64,000 nt of DNA from J051 sp040289295 (GTDB lineage: Bacteria > Armatimonadota > Fimbriimonadia > Fimbriimonadales > ATM1). The notes beneath the pieces were generated by a model that was not told where the DNA came from, made no database searches, and saw nothing but the letters and a program-made list of their open reading frames with translations. Positions within the stretch are counted from its first letter, which is position 1; each line of letters opens with the position of its first letter. Location of the stretch: assembly GCA_040289295.1 (NCBI GenBank), contig PSLA01000001.1, positions 62,001 to 126,000 of the forward strand, in the 5' to 3' direction. The translations under genes and the position numbers were made by a program. This document shows, in pieces, positions 6,951 to 16,505 of this stretch.

Positions 6951-9665
6951 GTGAGAAAGAACAGCATACGAATCGCAACGTTCTTGCTCGCCGCACTCAT
7001 GGCGTCGTTCGCGCTTGCTTCGGGCAAGGTCACGGCGTTCGACGCAGCCAAGAGCGGCGAGGGAGCCATCATCAAGGTGAAAGGCACGAACCTGCCGAAA
7101 CCGAAACTGCAGACGGCGTACGGCGGTTCGCTCGCCATTCTCGAATTCCAGGCGGTGCTAATCGGCAAGGCGGAGTTCGTTCGTCTGAACGCACCGAACG
7201 TGACGTACGCGAAGATTGCTCAATTCACGGCGAAGCCCCCGGTCGTACGCGTGGTGGCCAAGACAAGCCCCGCAGCGAGCATCAACATGGCGCAGACTGA
7301 GAACGGCTGGCAGATCTCGATCGGAACGCCGGCGAAGACCGGGGTGAACCTGATCGAACACACACAAAAGGCGGACCAGGAAGCGTTCGAGAAGGCGCAA
7401 CAGGCGCTGAAGAAGGGCACCCCTGCGACGAGCACCGCGAACACGACCGGAACGGCCGACGGAGCTACGCCGGAAACGAGCAATATCGGTTCCAAGGCCT
7501 GCACGCCGCTTGAGGATCTCATCGAGGCTGCAAAGCAGCAAGATGAGAAGATGTTTGGCGAGGCGATGAGACAACTCCGCGCCTCGAAGTCGAGCAAGAG
7601 CGCAGCGACCTCCCCGCAGGCGGATGCAGTGACCACAACCGCTCAGGTAAAGGTTGCCGCCCCGACCAAGGTTGACGGCCCCAAGGTATCTGAGCCGACC
7701 ACTTGGACGATAAGCGGCTCAACGCTCGGCGGTGGCCCGGCCTCGGCACAGCGACGCGTTTCGCTTGATTTCGTTGACACGCAAGTTGTCATCATCCTGA
7801 AGGCACTTGCGGAGCAGTCGGGTGCGAACATCGTCACGGCGCCTACGGTACAGGGCACGATCTCCGTTACGTTGCGGAACGTAACGGTGCAGAGCGCTCT
7901 GGACCTGATCACGAAGTTGGCTGGTGTTCGCTATGCATTTGTAGATGGGACGTACATCGTTGGCTCGCCCGAGTTCATGCGGTCGATGCTGATTCAGGAC
8001 ACGGGCACGGCGTCTCGAAATGGGACGGTGATGCGCGTGGTTCCTCTTGCCAGTAGAAAAGCCGGCGAGATCAAGCGCGCGATCACTCAGGCGATGACCA
8101 TGGACGTTCTGAATGAGACCATCCAAATCATCAATCCGGCCGCACCAGTGGAGCAGCAACCCGCGGCGGCAAACGGCCAGAACGGTAATCAGAGCGGCGC
8201 TCCCACCATGGAGGGTGACGCTGACTACCTGATCCTGATCGGAGAGCCCGGGCGTGTTGAGCAAGCGAGTCTCCTGATCACGCAACTTGACCGGGGTCTC
8301 GCCGGCATCCACGGAATCACAGAGGTCGGCGCCGACGCGTTGCGCCCCGTTTCGAAGGCGTACCGGGTGCAAGGCGGCCGCGCCGCTGAGTTGGCGGCTG
8401 CTGTCGAAAAGTTTGCGACTGGCGTGTCGGTGGTCGCCACGCCGGCAGGTAGTCGCGCAGAGCAGTCACTCGTGATAACTGGGCGTCCGTCAGACGTGGA
8501 TCGTGTTCTGGAAGTACTGGCGCAGATTGACGACGTAACTGCCGGCGGCGAGTGGGTTGTCGAGATCTACGACGTCCGCCACGCCGACCCTCGATCGCTG
8601 AAGGCTCAGGTTGAGGAGAGTTTCGAGACCGTCCGCGTCGCCATCGGCCCGCAGCACGCTGCAGGTCGTAGTTTTACTCCTGCCATGGCGGCGGGTGCGA
8701 GTGGTCAGGGCGGGGGCCCTTTGGGCGCAGCGTCGAACCAAGGCTCCGGTGGAGTCGCGACGAGCGCAGGCTTTAAGGCTTCTCCTCAGTACGGAGAAGA
8801 CGAAACGCGAGCGGTACCGATGATGCTCGTCTTGAGTGGTCCTCGCGATCAAGTGGGCCAAGCGCTGGACATGATGAAAAGGCTGGATCGAAAGATGCCA
8901 GAAATCGTTCTGGAGGCTCGCGTCGTGGATGCGAACAAAGAGGACCTGCTCAAGTTGGGTATCGACTGGAGCGCTGTTACCGGCTCTGCAGTCAAGATCA
9001 TCAACCTCAGCTACGGTCAACCCGCTGGCGCAGACGGTAGCCCGTTTTCCGAGATCACAGGGCGGTTTGCAGGGCCGGGTTGGCTTGCTACGGGTATTGC
9101 TAACATTGACAAGTTGGTCGCACGGGACAAGATCCTCGCCCGACCGAACGTTCGAGCTATGGACGGACGCGAAGCGGTCGTGTTCATGGGCGACATCGTG
9201 CGGTACGTCAAGTCCGTCCAAGCAACGCAAAACGGTATCACCGTAGAAGTGGGCGAGGAGGAAGTTGGTGTGAAGCTGAACGTGCTACCTCGGGTAACGC
9301 GCGACGGCCACATCATCATGGAGGTCCAGCCGACATTGTCGTTCATCAAGGAGTTCCTTGAAGTGCCGGGCGGCGGTCGGATTCCGACCACTTCCATTCG
9401 CACGGCACGGAGCACTCTGACGATCCGCAGCGGCGACACGATCGCGATCGGAGGTCTGATCACGGATGAGGACCGTCGGCAGATCGTAGGGGTTCCGATT
9501 CTGATGGACATTCCTATCATCGGCAACCTGTTCCGACGCATGACGACTGACAAGGTGCGACGCGAAATCGTCATCTTCCTCTCTGCCCGCATCGTGGACG
9601 AAGAAGAAACGACTGCCGCCCCAAGCAACGGTCCTGCCGGCTCAGGTGCTGGCGGAGGCAAGTAA
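6951..9665 (+). CDS. pilQ: Type IV pilus secretin PilQ
   Basis: The outer-membrane secretin pore for the pilus, 904 residues. In order: signal peptide (residues 1-23), AMIN domain (about 24-125), an Ala/Thr-rich linker, an N0/STN-like domain starting VSLDFVDTQVVIILKALAEQ, two secretin N repeats (TAGGEWVVEIYDVRHADPRS marks the second) and the secretin barrel in the last 260 residues (VEVGVKLNVLPRV-type strands, TIAIGGLI, GVPILMDIPIIGNLFR). Start GTG 6951 has GGGAGG 8 nt upstream. A Gly/Ala/Ser-rich stretch near residue 590 looks like a flexible insertion. A terminator follows, separating it from pilB. Confidence 0.95.
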   Translation: MRKNSIRIATFLLAALMASFALASGKVTAFDAAKSGEGAIIKVKGTNLPKPKLQTAYGGSLAILEFQAVLIGKAEFVRLNAPNVTYAKIAQFTAKPPVVRVVAKTSPAASINMAQTENGWQISIGTPAKTGVNLIEHTQKADQEAFEKAQQALKKGTPATSTANTTGTADGATPETSNIGSKACTPLEDLIEAAKQQDEKMFGEAMRQLRASKSSKSAATSPQADAVTTTAQVKVAAPTKVDGPKVSEPTTWTISGSTLGGGPASAQRRVSLDFVDTQVVIILKALAEQSGANIVTAPTVQGTISVTLRNVTVQSALDLITKLAGVRYAFVDGTYIVGSPEFMRSMLIQDTGTASRNGTVMRVVPLASRKAGEIKRAITQAMTMDVLNETIQIINPAAPVEQQPAAANGQNGNQSGAPTMEGDADYLILIGEPGRVEQASLLITQLDRGLAGIHGITEVGADALRPVSKAYRVQGGRAAELAAAVEKFATGVSVVATPAGSRAEQSLVITGRPSDVDRVLEVLAQIDDVTAGGEWVVEIYDVRHADPRSLKAQVEESFETVRVAIGPQHAAGRSFTPAMAAGASGQGGGPLGAASNQGSGGVATSAGFKASPQYGEDETRAVPMMLVLSGPRDQVGQALDMMKRLDRKMPEIVLEARVVDANKEDLLKLGIDWSAVTGSAVKIINLSYGQPAGADGSPFSEITGRFAGPGWLATGIANIDKLVARDKILARPNVRAMDGREAVVFMGDIVRYVKSVQATQNGITVEVGEEEVGVKLNVLPRVTRDGHIIMEVQPTLSFIKEFLEVPGGGRIPTTSIRTARSTLTIRSGDTIAIGGLITDEDRRQIVGVPILMDIPIIGNLFRRMTTDKVRREIVIFLSARIVDEEETTAAPSNGPAGSGAGGGK

Positions 9666-9698
9666 GTCTACCGGCCTGCGCCCTTCCACCCAACGAGT

Positions 9699-9726
9699 CT
9701 CGCCCTTCCCGACCGGGGAGGGCGAG
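9699..9726 (+). terminator. Terminator-like hairpin after pilQ
   Basis: CTCGCCCTTCCC (9699-9710) pairs with GGGGAGGGCGAG (9715-9726) around a 4-nt loop, followed by GCTTCTC. The stem shares the CTCGCCCT word with the GCTCGC repeat family elsewhere in the window. The remaining bases up to pilB (9727-9854) show no other clear signal. Confidence 0.65.
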
Positions 9727-9854
9727 GCTTCTCACTGGGCAGCCCGCTACCGAGAGATCCGCGCCACCGCAGCATTGCCGGGTTGTCGAGAGAAGCCGTA
9801 CGGAAGAAGTGAACAGGGATGCTGCAGTACCACTGAGGCAGGGATTCCGTTCGC

Positions 9855-11579
9855 ATGATTAACGGAGAGGTTTTCGTCCAGGAAGGGCTCATCAGTCAAG
9901 AGCAGCTCGACCAGGCCATCGCCAAGCAAAAGGAACTGGGAGGGAATGAACCCATCGGTAATGTCCTGGTTTCCATGGGCTACGTCTCCGAACGAGACCG
10001 CGTGCGGTGCATGGGACGAATATGGGGAGTCGAGTTCATTGACCTTGCAGAACATCCACCTGATTCGCAGGTCGTAGGCAGGATCTCCTCAACCTTCGCA
10101 AAGAAGTTCAAAGTTCTGCCCGTCCGAATCGTCGAGGGGCGTTTGTTGGTGGCGATGGCAAACCCTCTCGATATCTTCGTGATCGACGAGCTCAGGCTCC
10201 TCGTGGGCATGGACGTCGAGCCGCTGATCACGGTGGAGGAGGAACTTACGGACGCCATCGCCAGCGCATACGCCAACGATGGCAGCGTCAGCGATGCGCT
10301 CAAAGGAGTCATTGAGGACTTCGACGGCGACATTGAGATCACTGCGGGCGGCGACGAGGATGAACTCACAGCCGACGAACTCCGAAATCTCGGGGAAGAG
10401 GCGCCCATCGTTCGACTGGCGAACCTGATCATCAATCAAGCCATCGCCGACGGCGCGAGCGACATCCACATTGAGCCCAGGCGTAATGAGGTCAAGGTTC
10501 GCATCCGCATGGACGGCGTAATGCACGAAGCTATGACCCTTCCCAAGAAGGTTCAGGCGCCTCTCATTAGCCGCTTTAAGATTATGGCTGAGATGGACAT
10601 CGCCGAAAAGCGCGCGCCCCAGGACAACCGTATCGCAGCCAACGTCGGAGGCAAGCCATACGACTTCCGCGTCAGCACCCTCCCAACTGTGCATGGCGAG
10701 AAAGTCGTTATGCGCGTCCTCGACCGGGGCAGTGTGAACATTGGCCTGAGCAAGCTGGGATTCCTGCCCGACACCTTGGCCCTGCTCGAAGACGTTGTTG
10801 CGCGCACCTTCGGCATTATCCTCATCACCGGGCCTACCGGCTCCGGCAAGTCCACGACGCTGTACTCGATTCTGAACAAGATCAACAACGGCGAGTCAAA
10901 CATCATCACGATTGAAGACCCCGTCGAATATGAACTGGAGGGCATCAACCAGTGCAACGTCAATAACAAGGCGGGCATGACGTTCGCCGCCGGTTTACGA
11001 GCAATGCTGCGTCAAGACCCCGACGTCATCATGGTGGGCGAGATGCGCGACACCGAGACTGCGACGATCGCCATGGAAGCAGCGCTGACGGGCCACCTGG
11101 TCCTCAGCACGCTCCACACAAACGACGCATCGAGCGCGCCGTCTCGACTGATTGACATGGGCGTCGAGCCGTTCCTCATCGCCAGTTCCATCATCGCTGT
11201 TTGCGCGCAACGCTTGGTGAGAACCATTTGCCCGAAGTGCAAGGAGGAGTACGTCGCGACGCGCGAGGCGCTCCTTCGCTACGGCTTCCCCGTTCCTGAA
11301 GAGGTGGGCGCCGAGACGGGAGGCTCGGTCCACATCTACCGGGCAACATCTTGCGAGGCGTGCCGCAAAACTGGTTACAAAGGCCGAACAGGCGTGCACG
11401 AACTGCTGCGGGTTACGGACTCGATTCGCGACGAGATCCTAAGGAAGAGCGCATCCCACTCGATTCGACAAATCGCGACCAGCGAAGGGATGCGCACGCT
11501 CCAGGAAGATGCTGTACAAAAGGTTTTGGTCGGACAGACCACAGTGGACGAGGTCCTGAGGGTCATCTACTCTGGGTAA
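9855..11579 (+). CDS. pilB: Type IV pilus extension ATPase PilB
   Basis: A hexameric cytoplasmic motor of the GspE/PilB family, 574 residues. The N-terminal MshEN/GspEN domain (about 1-140; QEQLDQAIAKQKELGG, ANPLDIFVIDEL) is of the type that binds c-di-GMP in some homologues. The motor domain has Walker A GPTGSGKSTT, an Asp box and Walker B region DPDVIMVGEMRD, His box LSTLHTNDA, and the zinc tetracysteine CPKC and CEAC. All key residues are present. The ribosome-binding site is weak. It is followed 4 bases later by the HDOD gene and then pilT. Confidence 0.95.
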   Translation: MINGEVFVQEGLISQEQLDQAIAKQKELGGNEPIGNVLVSMGYVSERDRVRCMGRIWGVEFIDLAEHPPDSQVVGRISSTFAKKFKVLPVRIVEGRLLVAMANPLDIFVIDELRLLVGMDVEPLITVEEELTDAIASAYANDGSVSDALKGVIEDFDGDIEITAGGDEDELTADELRNLGEEAPIVRLANLIINQAIADGASDIHIEPRRNEVKVRIRMDGVMHEAMTLPKKVQAPLISRFKIMAEMDIAEKRAPQDNRIAANVGGKPYDFRVSTLPTVHGEKVVMRVLDRGSVNIGLSKLGFLPDTLALLEDVVARTFGIILITGPTGSGKSTTLYSILNKINNGESNIITIEDPVEYELEGINQCNVNNKAGMTFAAGLRAMLRQDPDVIMVGEMRDTETATIAMEAALTGHLVLSTLHTNDASSAPSRLIDMGVEPFLIASSIIAVCAQRLVRTICPKCKEEYVATREALLRYGFPVPEEVGAETGGSVHIYRATSCEACRKTGYKGRTGVHELLRVTDSIRDEILRKSASHSIRQIATSEGMRTLQEDAVQKVLVGQTTVDEVLRVIYSG

Positions 11580-11583
11580 CGAG

Positions 11584-12459
11584 ATGTCTGCGATACCAAA
11601 CAACGACTCGGCAAGAGCGGTGGACGCCATCCTGAGCGGAGTAGGCGACCTCGCCGCGCTGCCTCAGGTTGTTTACAAGATCGTTGAGCTTACGGGCAGC
11701 ACAATGACCGCGGCGCAGGAGATCGAGCGCACCATCTCAGTGGACCCGGGCTTTAGCAGCAAGATCCTCATGCTGGCGAACAGCGCTTACTATGCCCTTC
11801 CAAGAAAGCTTACGTCCATTAGCGAGGCGGTTACGATGCTCGGATTCAAAACGGTGCGTCAACTCGCGATGACCATCGGCGTCTTTGAAATGTTCATTGG
11901 TAAAAACGACGCAAGCAGCCTCCGACGAAGGACATGGTGGCGCCACAGCGTGGACACAGCCCTTTGTGCCCAAGCGATATCGAAAATCACAGGTATGGTT
12001 CCCCACGATGAGGCTTACACGTGCGGTCTACTTCACGACATCGGCAAGCCGCTCCTGGATAGATACGCCACGCCATCCTACGAAGAGGTGACTGTGCTGG
12101 TTGAAGCGGGCATGGACGCTATGCGAGCCGAGACGCGCGTCTACGGCTGCGACCACGCAACGGTCGGCGGTGAGGCAGCCCAACAGTGGGGCTTTCCCGA
12201 AGCTCTGTGCCAGTCTATCCGTGACCACCACGTTCCTGAACCGGAGCACGCAACAGCGCGCCTTGCGACAACCGTTGCGGCGAACCAAATGGCAAAACTC
12301 ATCGTTGAAGGCACTGGATGCGAGGATGAGGCTGAGTTGATGCACCGCTTCCCCGCCTGGGCGCTATCCACGTTGGGACTTGACGAACTGAAACTAAACA
12401 ACGCCTTACGCGCATGCCGAGAGGCAGTAGCCACGAAGGCAGCGATGGGCGCATTCTAA
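11584..12459 (+). CDS. HDOD-domain protein between pilB and pilT
   Basis: HDOD proteins are HD-GYP-related signalling modules, usually non-catalytic. This 291-residue protein carries the HDOD core from LPQVVYKIVELTG through LMLANSAYYALPRKLTSISEAVTMLGFKTVRQLAMTIG to GLLHDIGKPLLDRY and CDHATVGGEAAQQWGFPEAL. It has no receiver or GGDEF domain. It starts 4 bases after pilB and ends 15 bases before pilT, so it is expressed with the two pilus motors. Related proteins in other bacteria affect twitching or c-di-GMP signalling; a motor-regulating role is inference. Confidence 0.9.
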   Translation: MSAIPNNDSARAVDAILSGVGDLAALPQVVYKIVELTGSTMTAAQEIERTISVDPGFSSKILMLANSAYYALPRKLTSISEAVTMLGFKTVRQLAMTIGVFEMFIGKNDASSLRRRTWWRHSVDTALCAQAISKITGMVPHDEAYTCGLLHDIGKPLLDRYATPSYEEVTVLVEAGMDAMRAETRVYGCDHATVGGEAAQQWGFPEALCQSIRDHHVPEPEHATARLATTVAANQMAKLIVEGTGCEDEAELMHRFPAWALSTLGLDELKLNNALRACREAVATKAAMGAF

Positions 12460-12474
12460 GGAGGTATAAAAACA

Positions 12475-13698
12475 ATGTCGACATTCGATTGGAGCAAACA
12501 TATGGAGAGCGAAGAGCCGCTCGAACGGCCTCGCGAGAACTTGGTGATTGACCCGCGCAACGGTGAGCCAATCCTGATGCGCCAGGAAGATAGCGAACAG
12601 GCACAAAGACACGACGTCGAGCAAGTTCGCTCGATCGAAGACCTGCACGTTGACGACTTGCTTGCAGATGCAGTAAAACGCGGCGCGTCTGACTTGCACC
12701 TCACGGTCAAACTGCCGCCCATCGCGCGGATTGACGGTGACCTGGTGCAACTGCCCTACCAAGCTCTTGACTCCCGCGATACGAACCGACTCGTTTATGA
12801 AATCATGAGCGACGAGCAGGTCGCGCGGTTCGAACAAACGCACGACACGGACTTCTCCTACGGTGTGAAAGGCCTTGGGCGGTTCCGTGTGAACGTGTAT
12901 ATGCAGCGGGACAGCATCGGCGCTGCTTTCCGCACCATTCCTGCGAAGATTCCCTCGTTCGAGGAGCTTGGCCTGCCCCCGATCCTGCGTGAGGTTTCGA
13001 AGCGAACCAGCGGACTCATCTTGGTTACCGGTCCGACCGGATCCGGTAAGTCGACAACAATCGCATGCATGATCGACGATATTAACCGCATCCGTCCGTG
13101 CCACATCATGACAATCGAAGACCCTATCGAGTACCTCCACCCCCATCAGAAGGCCATGGTGAACCAACGCGAGGTACACCACGACACGATGTCGTTTCAA
13201 AACGCGCTGCGCGCGGTGCTGCGCGAGGACCCCGACGTCATCCTCGTCGGCGAGATGCGGGATCTTGAAACGATTACCGCGGCATTGACGCTCGCCGAGA
13301 CGGGCCACCTCGTGTTCGGGACATTGCACACGCGAAACGCACCACAAGCGGTGGACCGCATCATTGACGTCTTCCCGCCGGACCAGCAGGAACAGATTCG
13401 CGTGCTCCTCGGCAACACGCTCGAATGCGTGGTGGCTCAGCAGCTGCTGCCGAAATTAGGAGGGGGTCGAGTTGCCGCCATAGAGATTATGATTGCGACT
13501 CCTGCCATCCGAAACCTAATCCGAGAGGGCAAGACACACCAAATGTACAGCATCATCGAAACCGGCACTCAGTACGGCATGCAGCATATGGATCGCCAAC
13601 TCGAGGATCTTGTCAAGAACGGATACGTGTCGTTCGACGAAGCGCTGATGCGGGCGATCGATAAGGAATCGTTCGCACGTAGCGTCCGCGCGGCATAA
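12475..13698 (+). CDS. pilT: Type IV pilus retraction ATPase PilT
   Basis: A hexameric retraction motor, 407 residues. The N-terminal PAS-like domain is followed by Walker A GPTGSGKSTT, the Asp box IEDPIEYLHPHQKAMVNQRE, Walker B DPDVILVGEMRD, the His box GTLHTRNA and the PilT C-terminal motif AIRNLIREGKTHQM. It lacks the tetracysteine found in pilB, as expected. About 60 extra N-terminal residues, polar and charged, precede the usual PilT start. Ribosome-binding site AAGGAGG lies upstream of ATG 12475. Confidence 0.95.
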   Translation: MSTFDWSKHMESEEPLERPRENLVIDPRNGEPILMRQEDSEQAQRHDVEQVRSIEDLHVDDLLADAVKRGASDLHLTVKLPPIARIDGDLVQLPYQALDSRDTNRLVYEIMSDEQVARFEQTHDTDFSYGVKGLGRFRVNVYMQRDSIGAAFRTIPAKIPSFEELGLPPILREVSKRTSGLILVTGPTGSGKSTTIACMIDDINRIRPCHIMTIEDPIEYLHPHQKAMVNQREVHHDTMSFQNALRAVLREDPDVILVGEMRDLETITAALTLAETGHLVFGTLHTRNAPQAVDRIIDVFPPDQQEQIRVLLGNTLECVVAQQLLPKLGGGRVAAIEIMIATPAIRNLIREGKTHQMYSIIETGTQYGMQHMDRQLEDLVKNGYVSFDEALMRAIDKESFARSVRAA

Positions 13699-13703
13699 CA
13701 TCC

Positions 13704-13820
13704 GTTCGAGTGCGTGAGCGTCCTCGCGAACATTGAAGACTTAGGGAGCGTGAGCTTCCTCGCGAACACGAAGCGAGCTTTCGAAGGCTGGGTATTGGCT
13801 CGCGGGACGCTCGCCCTGCC
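13704..13820. repeat. Cluster of three GCTCGC-family repeats after pilT
   Basis: Two imperfect minus-oriented copies, 13710-13731 and 13744-13767, share GTGAGC(G/T)TCCTCGCGAAC and are spaced 36 bases apart. A plus-oriented copy with GCTCGCGGGACGCTCGCCCT is at 13798-13820. GTTCG (13704-13708) and CGAAC (13727-13731) can pair. The same family is found at 22616 and 61347-61418. Confidence 0.7.
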
Positions 13821-13828
13821 TCGGACGG

Positions 13829-13834
13829 TACAAT
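13829..13834 (+). promoter_or_regulatory. -10 element TACAAT, 7 nt before GTG 13842
   Basis: TACAAT matches five of six bases of TATAAT. At this distance transcription would begin at or next to the GTG, and no Shine-Dalgarno sequence is present, so the transcript is probably leaderless. No clear -35 hexamer. Confidence 0.5.
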
Positions 13835-13841
13835 TCGCCCC

Positions 13842-14330
13842 GTGGCTGACGACTATCCATACGACGACCCGAAGAAACCAGAGGTACCTGAAGGAGCAGG
13901 TAAGGCGGAAGAAGCGGGCGAACCGGAGCGGCCTCCTGAACCGGAAACCTCACCCTTCGCCGGGCCCCACGCGGACCCATACGGCCTCGGTTCGACCAGA
14001 TTCGGGTTGGCGGCGCACGTTGTCGCCGGATTGAGCTATTTTTTCTGGCCGGTCCTGCCCCTAATCATCTATCTGATGGAGTCGGATAACCGATTCGTCC
14101 GTTTTCACGCGATGCAGTCACTGCTTCTGGGAGTGGGCGCGTTAGTCGTGGTCATTGCTGCGTTCGTGCTGAAATTTGTTCCGATCTTCGGTTGGCTTGC
14201 ATCGCTGGCGTTATGGGTCGGGTTCTTGGGTCTCGTGATTTGGGGCATCGTGAGCGGGTTTACCGGACAGTGGAAGCGGCTGCCGATCGTCGGCGAGATA
14301 GCGGCGCAACAGCTGAAACTCGACGGTTAG
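13842..14330 (+). CDS. DUF4870-like small membrane protein
   Basis: A 162-residue protein. The first 45 residues are Pro/Glu-rich and acidic. Three to four hydrophobic helices follow (AAHVVAGLSYFFWPVLPLIIY, SLLLGVGALVVVIAAFVL, FGWLASLALWVGFLGLVIWGIVSG). SDNRFVRFHAMQSLLLG between the first two helices is the signature of DUF4870/Tic20-like membrane proteins, whose function is unknown. It starts with GTG and has no ribosome-binding site. Its stop TAG (14328-14330) interleaves with the infB stop on the other strand (14327-14329), so the two convergent genes overlap by 4 bases with no terminator between them. Confidence 0.8.
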   Translation: MADDYPYDDPKKPEVPEGAGKAEEAGEPERPPEPETSPFAGPHADPYGLGSTRFGLAAHVVAGLSYFFWPVLPLIIYLMESDNRFVRFHAMQSLLLGVGALVVVIAAFVLKFVPIFGWLASLALWVGFLGLVIWGIVSGFTGQWKRLPIVGEIAAQQLKLDG

Positions 14331-16246
14331 CGCACCTGAACGACTTCGTACGCCTCGATGATGTCGCCTTCCTTGAAGTCAGACCAGCCAGCGAATTGAA
14401 TACCGCAGTCGAAGCCTGCGGCAACTTCGCGCACGTCCTCTTTCAAGTGTTTTAGAGAAGCGACCTGCCCTTCGAAGACGACTTCGCCATCACGCCGGAC
14501 ACGCACCTTACTGTTCCGTGTGATCTTTCCGTCGGTACAGTGGCACCCAGCGACCTTGCCAACCTTGGTCAAATTGAACACGGCGCGAACCTCGACGGTT
14601 CCCTGGTACTGCTGCTCGAAGACGGGTTCCAGCATTCCCTTCACCGCCTTCTCAATCTCCTCGATGAGTTCGTAGATGACGCGGTAGGTTCGCACTTCGA
14701 TCTTTAGGCGCTCCGCTTCTCTCTTCGCTTGCCCTTCGATACCAACGTTGAACCCGACGACGATGGCGTCCGCAGCCTCGGCGAGGTTAATGTCGTTCAG
14801 GCTGACGTTCCCCACGCCCGCATGCAGCACCTTGACATCAATCTCGTCATTGTCAATCTTCTCTATGAGTCCCTTCACGGCCTCGACGCTGCCCTGCACG
14901 TCCGCTTTCACGATGATGCGCAGCTCACGCGTCTCGCCTTGCTCGAGCGCACGCTTCAAGTCGGCAAGCGTCAGGTGCTGTGTAGCGAAGCCAAGTTCCT
15001 CGTCGCGAGCCTTCTCTCTCAACGCTTCAATTCTCGCCTTCGCCTGCCTTTCGTCGAGGTACACCACTAAGCGATCGCCTGCGTTGGGGACCTCGTCGAT
15101 GCCGAGAATCTCGACCGGAGTCGAGGGACCCGCGTCCTTGACCTCTTTGCCGGCGAAATCGAACATCGCCCGGATACGCCCATATGCGAGGCCGACCACG
15201 ACGACGTCTCCTCGCTTCAGCGTACCGTTCTGCACGAGAATGGTCGCGACAGGCCCGCGCCCCTTGTCCTTCTTCGCTTCGATAACCACGCCCTCGACGT
15301 CTCCGGCGGGGTCGGCCTTCAGCTCCATGATTTCCGCCTGAAGAAGGATGATCTCGAGCAAGTGATCTACCCCTTCGCCCGTTACAGCTGAAACGGGAAC
15401 CATCTCTACGTCACCGCCGAAATCGGTGGCAACAACGCCGTGCTCAACAAGTTGCTGCTTTACGCGCCCAACATTCGCCTCGGGGCGGTCTATTTTGTTG
15501 ATAGCGACGATGATGGGCACTTCTGCGTTGCGCGCATGATTTATTGCCTCGACGGTTTGAGGCATAACCCCGTCGTCGGCGGCGACGACAAGCACCGCGA
15601 TGTCGGTTACCTGCGCCCCGCGTGCACGCATTGCGGTGAAAGCCTCGTGCCCCGGCGTGTCGAGGAACGTAATTTTTCCTGAACCAACGGCAACTTGGTA
15701 TGCGCCGATGTGCTGCGTGATGCCGCCGTGCTCCTTCTCCGCGACTCGACTGTTGCGGATATAGTCCAGCAAACTCGTCTTGCCGTGGTCAACGTGCCCC
15801 AAAATAGTGACAACGGGCGGACGAAGCGTGCCCCCGCCAACAGCCTTCCTGCGTAGCGTTGTTGGCTCCTCTTGCTCCTTCTTCTTCGGTGCCTCCGCCC
15901 ACCGAACAACAAAGCCGAACTGCTTGACCGCGTTTTCAGCTACTGCTGGCTCGAGAACCGTTGTAAGGCTGGCAAGTATGCCCTTACCGATAAGCGCCTT
16001 CTGCACGTCGCTCTGTGGCACGTCAAGGGCAATGGCGATATCGCGCGGCGTTGGCTTCGGCGCAAGTGTGACGATCTTAGATTCGACGAGGTCTCGAATC
16101 TCGTCCGCCGCGAGTTCTAGCGTCTCCTCGTCCACCTCTACGGCGCCGTTCTCGGGGAACGCGCCGAGCTGCGCAAGCACAAAGGCAACCTGGGAGGGCA
16201 GCGCCCCCAGGTCGGAAGCAAGCTTTGTTAGTTCAACCTTCGGCAT
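14327..16246 (-). CDS. infB: Translation initiation factor IF-2
   Basis: The GTPase that places initiator tRNA on the 30S subunit. Visible motifs are G1 GHVDHGKTS, G3 DTPGHEAF, G4 NKID and G5 PVSAVTGEG, followed by beta-barrel domains and the C-terminal IF2_N-proximal/C2 region ending WSDFKEGDIIEAYEVVQVR. At 639 residues it has a short N-terminal region (about 170 residues before the G domain, two small IF2_N-like modules), much shorter than proteobacterial IF-2. ATG 16246 overlaps ylxR by 14 bases and begins MPKVELTKLASDLG. Part of nusA-ylxR-infB. Confidence 0.97.
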   Translation of the reverse strand: MPKVELTKLASDLGALPSQVAFVLAQLGAFPENGAVEVDEETLELAADEIRDLVESKIVTLAPKPTPRDIAIALDVPQSDVQKALIGKGILASLTTVLEPAVAENAVKQFGFVVRWAEAPKKKEQEEPTTLRRKAVGGGTLRPPVVTILGHVDHGKTSLLDYIRNSRVAEKEHGGITQHIGAYQVAVGSGKITFLDTPGHEAFTAMRARGAQVTDIAVLVVAADDGVMPQTVEAINHARNAEVPIIVAINKIDRPEANVGRVKQQLVEHGVVATDFGGDVEMVPVSAVTGEGVDHLLEIILLQAEIMELKADPAGDVEGVVIEAKKDKGRGPVATILVQNGTLKRGDVVVVGLAYGRIRAMFDFAGKEVKDAGPSTPVEILGIDEVPNAGDRLVVYLDERQAKARIEALREKARDEELGFATQHLTLADLKRALEQGETRELRIIVKADVQGSVEAVKGLIEKIDNDEIDVKVLHAGVGNVSLNDINLAEAADAIVVGFNVGIEGQAKREAERLKIEVRTYRVIYELIEEIEKAVKGMLEPVFEQQYQGTVEVRAVFNLTKVGKVAGCHCTDGKITRNSKVRVRRDGEVVFEGQVASLKHLKEDVREVAAGFDCGIQFAGWSDFKEGDIIEAYEVVQVR

Positions 16247-16505
16247 TGCGCTCCTTCGCCATCTCGAGTAGGCGCCCCATACATTGTTCCCAATCGGAGG
16301 GCATGGATTCCACCCTGAGCGCGCGCAGGAGCAGCCGCTTCTCGAACATTCGGGCGACGCACTTCTCGTCTGGGCAAACCCACGCACCGCGCCCTGGGCC
16401 GCTGCCGCATCGGATCGCTGAGTTCACCTTTCGCACGCGCAGCATCTCGCCGGCTGGCCGCTTGCGCTTGCACGCAACGCACGTCCTTATCGGCGTATGC
16501 GTCAT
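16233..16505 (-). CDS. ylxR: YlxR (DUF448) RNA-binding protein
   Basis: A 90-residue protein of the YlxR family found between nusA and infB in many bacteria. RTCVACKRKRPAGEMLRVRK at the N-terminus and GRGAWVCPDEKCVARMFEKR are the family signatures; the four Cys may bind metal. ATG 16505 overlaps the nusA stop (ATGA), and the 3' end overlaps infB by 14 bases. Structures of homologues suggest RNA binding. Confidence 0.93.
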   Translation of the reverse strand: MTHTPIRTCVACKRKRPAGEMLRVRKVNSAIRCGSGPGRGAWVCPDEKCVARMFEKRLLLRALRVESMPSDWEQCMGRLLEMAKERNAEG

